Source of the DNA: Cyanobacteria bacterium UBA9579
Lineage (GTDB): Bacteria; Cyanobacteriota; Vampirovibrionia; Gastranaerophilales; UBA9579
Direction of reading: 5' to 3'
Assembly: GCA_003499585.1 (NCBI GenBank)
Contig: DNSU01000040.1
Location: 1,970 to 7,531 of the forward strand
DNA length: 5,562 bases
Positions 1 to 3,332 of the stretch are shown piece by piece (the stretch's first letter is position 1; every line of letters starts with the position of its first letter). A model generated the notes under the pieces. That model was given only the letters and a program-made list of their open reading frames with translations. It was not told the DNA's origin and did not search any database. The position numbers were made by a program, and so were the translations under genes.

Positions 1-62
1 AGTATAAATGCGTAAATAAAAATAATATAAATAAATATGAAATTAAGCTTATGTTTCAGCAT
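1..62 (-). CDS. Probable start of next gene: N-terminal signal or membrane segment (partial)
   Basis: An ATG at 62-60 opens a frame that stays open to the left edge and reads MLKHKLNFIFIYIIFIYAFI. Two lysines and a histidine followed by an unbroken hydrophobic run is the usual form of a signal peptide or first transmembrane segment. Only 20 complete codons are visible, so no function can be given. It begins about 150 nt after the stop of the M48 fragment, and a promoter-like sequence lies just upstream at 98-126, so it may be a separate transcription unit. The ribosome-binding site is weak: only AAG-type purines precede the ATG. In such AT-rich DNA, Ile/Phe/Tyr-rich runs also arise by chance, so this is tentative. 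Confidence 0.38.
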   Translation of the reverse strand, partial: MLKHKLNFIFIYIIFIYAFI

Positions 63-97
63 TCTTAATTCTTATTTTGGCGTTAAGATCTTATTCG

Positions 98-126
98 ATA
101 ATGTCTTATCTGCCATTTTTTGTCAA
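98..126 (-). promoter_or_regulatory. Candidate sigma-70-type promoter
   Basis: On the minus strand a perfect -35 hexamer TTGACA (126-121) is followed by exactly 17 bases and then CATTAT (103-98), which matches TATAAT at 4 of 6 positions including A2 and T6. Transcription would begin near position 91 and lead into the possible gene starting at 62. It lies a few bases downstream of the inverted repeat at 131-168. A perfect -35 with ideal spacing is suggestive, but the -10 is imperfect and the region is AT-rich. Confidence 0.38.
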
Positions 127-130
127 CAAT

Positions 131-168
131 TAATTAGTGTAAAGCGAATTAACACTCTACACTAATTA
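131..168. repeat. Perfect 11-bp inverted repeat, possible operator or stem-loop
   Basis: Arms 131-141 and 158-168 (TAATTAGTGTA and TACACTAATTA on the minus strand) are perfectly complementary around a 16-base loop. A third partial copy of the AGTGT/ACACT core occurs in the loop at 152-156. The element lies 45 nt past the M48 fragment stop and 4 nt upstream of the candidate -35 box. It could be a stem-loop ending the operon or a dyad operator for the next gene. Read in the direction of the operon, the 3' arm is followed by ATTGTTGACAAAAAA and has no U-tract, so a classical intrinsic terminator is not supported. The T-rich side lies toward the plus strand, where no gene is seen. Confidence 0.6.
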
Positions 169-212
169 TCATTTTATATTTAGTTTTAAGGTTATACCAT
201 TTTATATACTGA

Positions 213-824
213 TTAAAAGATCTTGTCTTTTGAGAAATTATCAGCATTTATGGCATTTTCAAAGTTAACCAGAGCAGAACCCCCTTGACTCTTTTGAAGT
301 TCTCTGTCAAGAAGATCCATTGTATTTGCGGTTATAACTGTTCTTGATTGTTTTAACCTTTCTTTAATTACAGGATCAGAGGCAATAGCCTGAAGACCAT
401 GCCCTTCTTCTATGTGACTTATCTCATGCGCAAGAACAGAGGCTAATTCAGCTTCATTATCCAGTATGATTAAAATACCCTTTGTCATCAATATAAAGCC
501 GCCTGGAGTAGCAAAAGCATTCACTTCATTAGAATCCAGAACAATGAATCGATATTTGATATCCGGCCTTTTAGAGACTTTTCTTGCTATTGATTCTCCA
601 ATATTACTTACATATTGGTTAACTAAAGGGTTCTTATAAGCTCCATATTTTCTGACCAGTGCTAATGTAGCTTGAAAGCCAATTTCTTGTTCTTCTTCAA
701 GAGTAAATCCGTATTTTTTGCCCACTGCATCATACTTCTTGGTTTCTGCATAGACAGTTAAACTGGAAAAAAATACGCAAACCAGAAGTATGAGCAGGCT
801 AAATTTTAGATTATTAGTTAGCAT
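213..824 (-). CDS. Secreted M48-type metalloprotease fragment (N-terminal half with HExxH, lacks C-terminal half)
   Basis: This 203-residue protein starts with a signal peptide (hydrophobic residues 8-24, probable cleavage after VYA at 26) and is predicted to be periplasmic. Residues 40-80 resemble the helix region that opens M48 catalytic domains. Residues 103-137 carry the family core: N-A-F-A-T-P-G-G-F strand, an ILMTKGIL turn, an EAELASVLAHE helix and zinc motif HEISH (H133, E134, H137). M48 proteases also need a third zinc ligand, the Glu of an E-x-x-A-D motif some 55-70 residues later. This protein stops at NADNFSKDKIF, the point where that motif normally begins, so alone it should not form a complete active site. 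No other frame of the 212 bases downstream resembles the missing half. A Cys at 16 is not in a lipobox. The 67-nt gap from the preceding gene leaves room for separate expression; a weak AAGG lies about 12 nt upstream of the ATG. The matching C-terminal half appears at the end of the adhesin gene of the same operon. It may be a decayed gene, a subunit completed in trans, or a non-catalytic binding protein. Confidence 0.85.
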   Translation of the reverse strand: MLTNNLKFSLLILLVCVFFSSLTVYAETKKYDAVGKKYGFTLEEEQEIGFQATLALVRKYGAYKNPLVNQYVSNIGESIARKVSKRPDIKYRFIVLDSNEVNAFATPGGFILMTKGILIILDNEAELASVLAHEISHIEEGHGLQAIASDPVIKERLKQSRTVITANTMDLLDRELQKSQGGSALVNFENAINADNFSKDKIF

Positions 825-878
825 TTTGGACTATTGCCTTAATTTTTAGTATTGAATAAATATAATTGATAACTTATG

Positions 879-895
879 TTAGGTGATTCACCTAA
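879..895. repeat. 17-bp palindrome over the stop codon of the small exported protein gene
   Basis: TTAGGTGATTCACCTAA has perfect 8-base arms around one central base and covers the TAG stop (894-892) of the upstream small gene. In RNA it could form a 6-7 bp stem with a 3-5 nt loop. Downstream on the minus strand there is no U-run; a T-run (896-900) is on the plus-strand side. It may be a protein-binding dyad, an mRNA stabilising or attenuating hairpin between the small gene and the M48 fragment, or chance. Confidence 0.5.
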
Positions 896-1200
896 TTTTT
901 CACCTCAGGAGTGGCCATTTCAGTTGAGTCTTTGTATAGTTTATTTTTCACTTCTTTGGTTTCTTCTTTGAATTTTTCTGAATCATCAGCTTTTAAGCCA
1001 GCTTTTGCACCGCCAGCTACGCCCGCAGTTGATTCTCCAGCGTAATCAGTACCTTTTGCACCTTTATTTTTGTGTATTATTTTTTTGATTCTTTCTGCAT
1101 TAGCAGGCTTTGTGTCAGTAAGGGCTGTTAAATTAGCGCCTAATACCAAGAAAACTGTTAGACTAATGATGAGCGTGAAAATTCTTGCTGATTTTGACAT
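892..1200 (-). CDS. Small exported lysine-rich protein of unknown function
   Basis: I do not recognise a family for this 102-residue protein. It starts MSKSARIF followed by a hydrophobic stretch (residues 8-22), then a likely signal peptidase site after ANA at 35 (or after LTA at 26), so it is probably exported. The predicted mature part is about 67 residues with 14 lysines, several Glu/Asp and no Cys. It has a basic start (ERIKKIIHKNKGAK), a flexible Gly/Ala/Ser/Thr section around residues 54-69, and a charged helix-prone end around 74-90 with alternating Lys and Glu. This composition suggests a small, partly disordered envelope protein that might bind an acidic partner; that is inference. 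The start is well supported: AAAGGAG lies 7 nt before the ATG. The first 43 bases overlap the end of the cyclase gene in another frame, so the two are probably translationally coupled. The signal peptide and good ribosome-binding site favour a real gene. Confidence 0.72.
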   Translation of the reverse strand: MSKSARIFTLIISLTVFLVLGANLTALTDTKPANAERIKKIIHKNKGAKGTDYAGESTAGVAGGAKAGLKADDSEKFKEETKEVKNKLYKDSTEMATPEVKN

Positions 1201-3329
1201 AGTTCTTCTCCTTTCGTTTTTAAACCTAAAACTTCGTATACCTTAACCGGTTGCTCTTTTCCTTTCACTTTAGTAGTATCTAAATATCTGGTATTAATCT
1301 TGTCTTTTACCAGTTCATAAGTATATTCACTTATCATTATCCGGGTATTATATTCTTTATTTAATCCTTCGATTCTTGAAGCCAGATTTACACCATCACC
1401 AATGATCGTATAATCCTTTATTTTGTCTGATCCAATATTTCCAACTGTTACTTCTGCTGTGTTTACTCCTATTCTAATATCAATTTCCTGTTTACCTTGC
1501 GACTTCCACTTTTCTCTAAGTCTTTGCAATTCTTCTGTCATATCTATTGCCGTTTTTACTGCAAGAAATGCATGATCTTCTATATCTAACGGAGCATTCC
1601 AGAATGCCATTATTGCATCACCTATAAATTTATCAAATGTTCCTTTATTTTTGAATATAATTTCTACCATTGCCGTAAAATATTCATTCAGCATTGATAC
1701 AACTTCTTCAGGATTTGATGTTTCAGAAATATTTGTGAAGCCTTTAATATCAGTAAATAATATGGATAACATTCTTTTTGATCCACCAAGATTCAATTTT
1801 TTAGGATCACTTAATACTTCGGTCATTATCTGAGGGGAGAGATAATTTGATAAAGCATATCTGACTTTTAGTTTTTCACGGCCTTCAATGATGTAATAAA
1901 CGGCTGATGAAATAGCAAAAGTTATGACTATTGTTGATTCAACATATACAATGTCCATCCATAAATTAAAATGAGTAAATGCAATTATTGTTGTCGCCAA
2001 ATAAAGAATTGCCAGTAAAATTGGTGAAAGAACGCCAATAAATGAATTTCTAACTCCAAACACTGATAATCCGCTTAAAATTGCCACAAAAAGTATGATT
2101 AAATTCGTATGAGTAAAGCTTACTTTTGATAGAAAATCTTTTTGAAGAATATTGTCTATTACATTGGCGTGTAAAAATACTCCAGGTAATTCTTCAAGAA
2201 ATGGATTTGATATAATGTCCCGAACTGTAGTAGAAGTACTTGCTACTCCAATTAAGATTATTTTATCTTTAAACAGTTCAGCAGGATCCCATCCTTCAAA
2301 GCTCAACTCAAAGTCTTCAGGGATTTTTTCAATATACTGCCACAATTCATTCGGGATATCTTCTTCATTTTTATATTGATTAATTTTATCTATTAACTGC
2401 TTAAATTCTACTATTGTTAGCCCACAAGCCTTACTGGCTTTTTCCAGACTTTCATAACTCTCTATGAATCTCCATGCAGACCATTGTTCGTATGTAGGAA
2501 CAAATTCTTTTTGTTTATCGTATTTTCCATACCAATTAACTATCATTCTACCCTGCTCATCTAATGGAATCAGGGTATCACCTAATAAATAGCCTTTAGT
2601 CTTATAATTATATAAAGTATTAATGTTTAATAAGTCCATAGTAAGACCAAATGAAAGTCCCGGATAATAATCACCCTTATATTTATATACAGGAAACTGA
2701 TATCTGATTATTCCATCTTCATTTGACCCAACGTGCACAGGGCCAATTCTCTTTGTAACGCTGGCTAATTCATAGAAAGGAATTTCATAAGCTACTTCCT
2801 TGCCTTTAGGCACAACTTCACTGGCATCTCTGGCAGTAATATCTACTGTATTCAAGGCAAATTTTTTCATGAATTTGTCTTTTTCTACAATCTGAATATC
2901 GTCCTGCAAGTTTTGACTAATAGGAATATATTTACCTGCAAGGTATGCATTTTTTGCATTTTTTATTGATTCTATAAATTTTTGATCAGATTGTAGATGA
3001 TCTTTATCTCTATAACTAAAGAAAATATCGTAGAATATAGCTTTTGCTCCATACAAGTTTAAAAAATTGACAATTTTAGCATGTTCTTCTCTTTTCCAAG
3101 GCCAGCGTCCTATCGTAGCAACGCTTATATCGTCAATCCCGACTACAATTATATCTTTACTCGGTTGATTTCTGTATGAATGAAGCATTTTAAATCTGGC
3201 ATCAACAGTTTTCAGCTCATACATATCAAGAAGACTTAAAAAATTGGCAAGAATTATTACTATAGCCACAATAAGTCCTATAGATAAACCAATTAGTATA
3301 TTCGAGTTATTTTGCAGTAACTTTTTCAT
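1158..3329 (-). CDS. CHASE2-domain class III (IIIb-type) adenylate cyclase, membrane-bound
   Basis: A 723-residue inner-membrane sensor enzyme predicted to make cAMP from ATP. Residues 11-30 form the first membrane helix. Residues 36 to about 395 are an extracytoplasmic CHASE2 sensor, with DARFKMLH, IDDISVATIGRWPWKR and AIFYDIFF near its start and FKDKIILIGV and LPGVFLHANVIDNIL near its end. Three more helices follow at about 408-426, 430-454 and 460-481, the standard CHASE2 arrangement. The cytoplasmic cyclase domain spans about 515-702: metal-binding D527 (LFTDIKGFT) and D571 (KFIGDAIMAF), purine-contacting K567, and transition-state residues N648 and R652 (VNLASR). At the position seven before N648, class IIIa enzymes have Asp; here it is T641, as in class IIIb enzymes such as cyanobacterial CyaC and mammalian soluble cyclase. 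All core residues are present, so it should be active. The start lies 3 nt after the adhesin stop, with only a weak purine-rich AAGAAA upstream, pointing to coupled translation. The last 21 residues extend past the domain and are encoded across the ribosome-binding site and start of the next gene. The CHASE2 ligand is unknown. Confidence 0.95.
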   Translation of the reverse strand: MKKLLQNNSNILIGLSIGLIVAIVIILANFLSLLDMYELKTVDARFKMLHSYRNQPSKDIIVVGIDDISVATIGRWPWKREEHAKIVNFLNLYGAKAIFYDIFFSYRDKDHLQSDQKFIESIKNAKNAYLAGKYIPISQNLQDDIQIVEKDKFMKKFALNTVDITARDASEVVPKGKEVAYEIPFYELASVTKRIGPVHVGSNEDGIIRYQFPVYKYKGDYYPGLSFGLTMDLLNINTLYNYKTKGYLLGDTLIPLDEQGRMIVNWYGKYDKQKEFVPTYEQWSAWRFIESYESLEKASKACGLTIVEFKQLIDKINQYKNEEDIPNELWQYIEKIPEDFELSFEGWDPAELFKDKIILIGVASTSTTVRDIISNPFLEELPGVFLHANVIDNILQKDFLSKVSFTHTNLIILFVAILSGLSVFGVRNSFIGVLSPILLAILYLATTIIAFTHFNLWMDIVYVESTIVITFAISSAVYYIIEGREKLKVRYALSNYLSPQIMTEVLSDPKKLNLGGSKRMLSILFTDIKGFTNISETSNPEEVVSMLNEYFTAMVEIIFKNKGTFDKFIGDAIMAFWNAPLDIEDHAFLAVKTAIDMTEELQRLREKWKSQGKQEIDIRIGVNTAEVTVGNIGSDKIKDYTIIGDGVNLASRIEGLNKEYNTRIMISEYTYELVKDKINTRYLDTTKVKGKEQPVKVYEVLGLKTKGEELCQNQQEFSRSSLV
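1208..1214 (-). promoter_or_regulatory. Strong ribosome-binding site inside the cyclase gene
   Basis: AAAGGAG on the minus strand lies 7 nt before the ATG at 1200. It is the best Shine-Dalgarno sequence in the window and lies within cyclase codons for K-G-E near residues 706-709. It fixes the start of the small exported protein and shows that translation re-initiates inside the end of the cyclase frame. Confidence 0.85.
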
Positions 3330-3332
3330 AAT

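Noticed and set aside
131..168. Intrinsic terminator for the operon
   Set aside because: The stem is convincing but AT-rich, and on the minus strand it is followed by ATTGTTGACAAAAAA with no U-tract; reported only as an inverted repeat.
1..212. Frameshift that would restore the missing M48 C-terminal half
   Set aside because: Reading the downstream bases in the other minus-strand frames gives no E-x-x-A-D, G-Y-x-P or H-P motif, and too little DNA remains before the next probable start.
213..824. Lipoprotein signal in the M48 fragment because of Cys16
   Set aside because: The residues before it (L-L-V) do not form a lipobox, since Gly, Ala or Ser is expected at -1, and a standard cleavage site after VYA fits better.
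825..878. Internal promoter before the M48 fragment
   Set aside because: The gap is AT-rich with several TATA-like strings, but no -35/-10 pair with acceptable spacing stood out.
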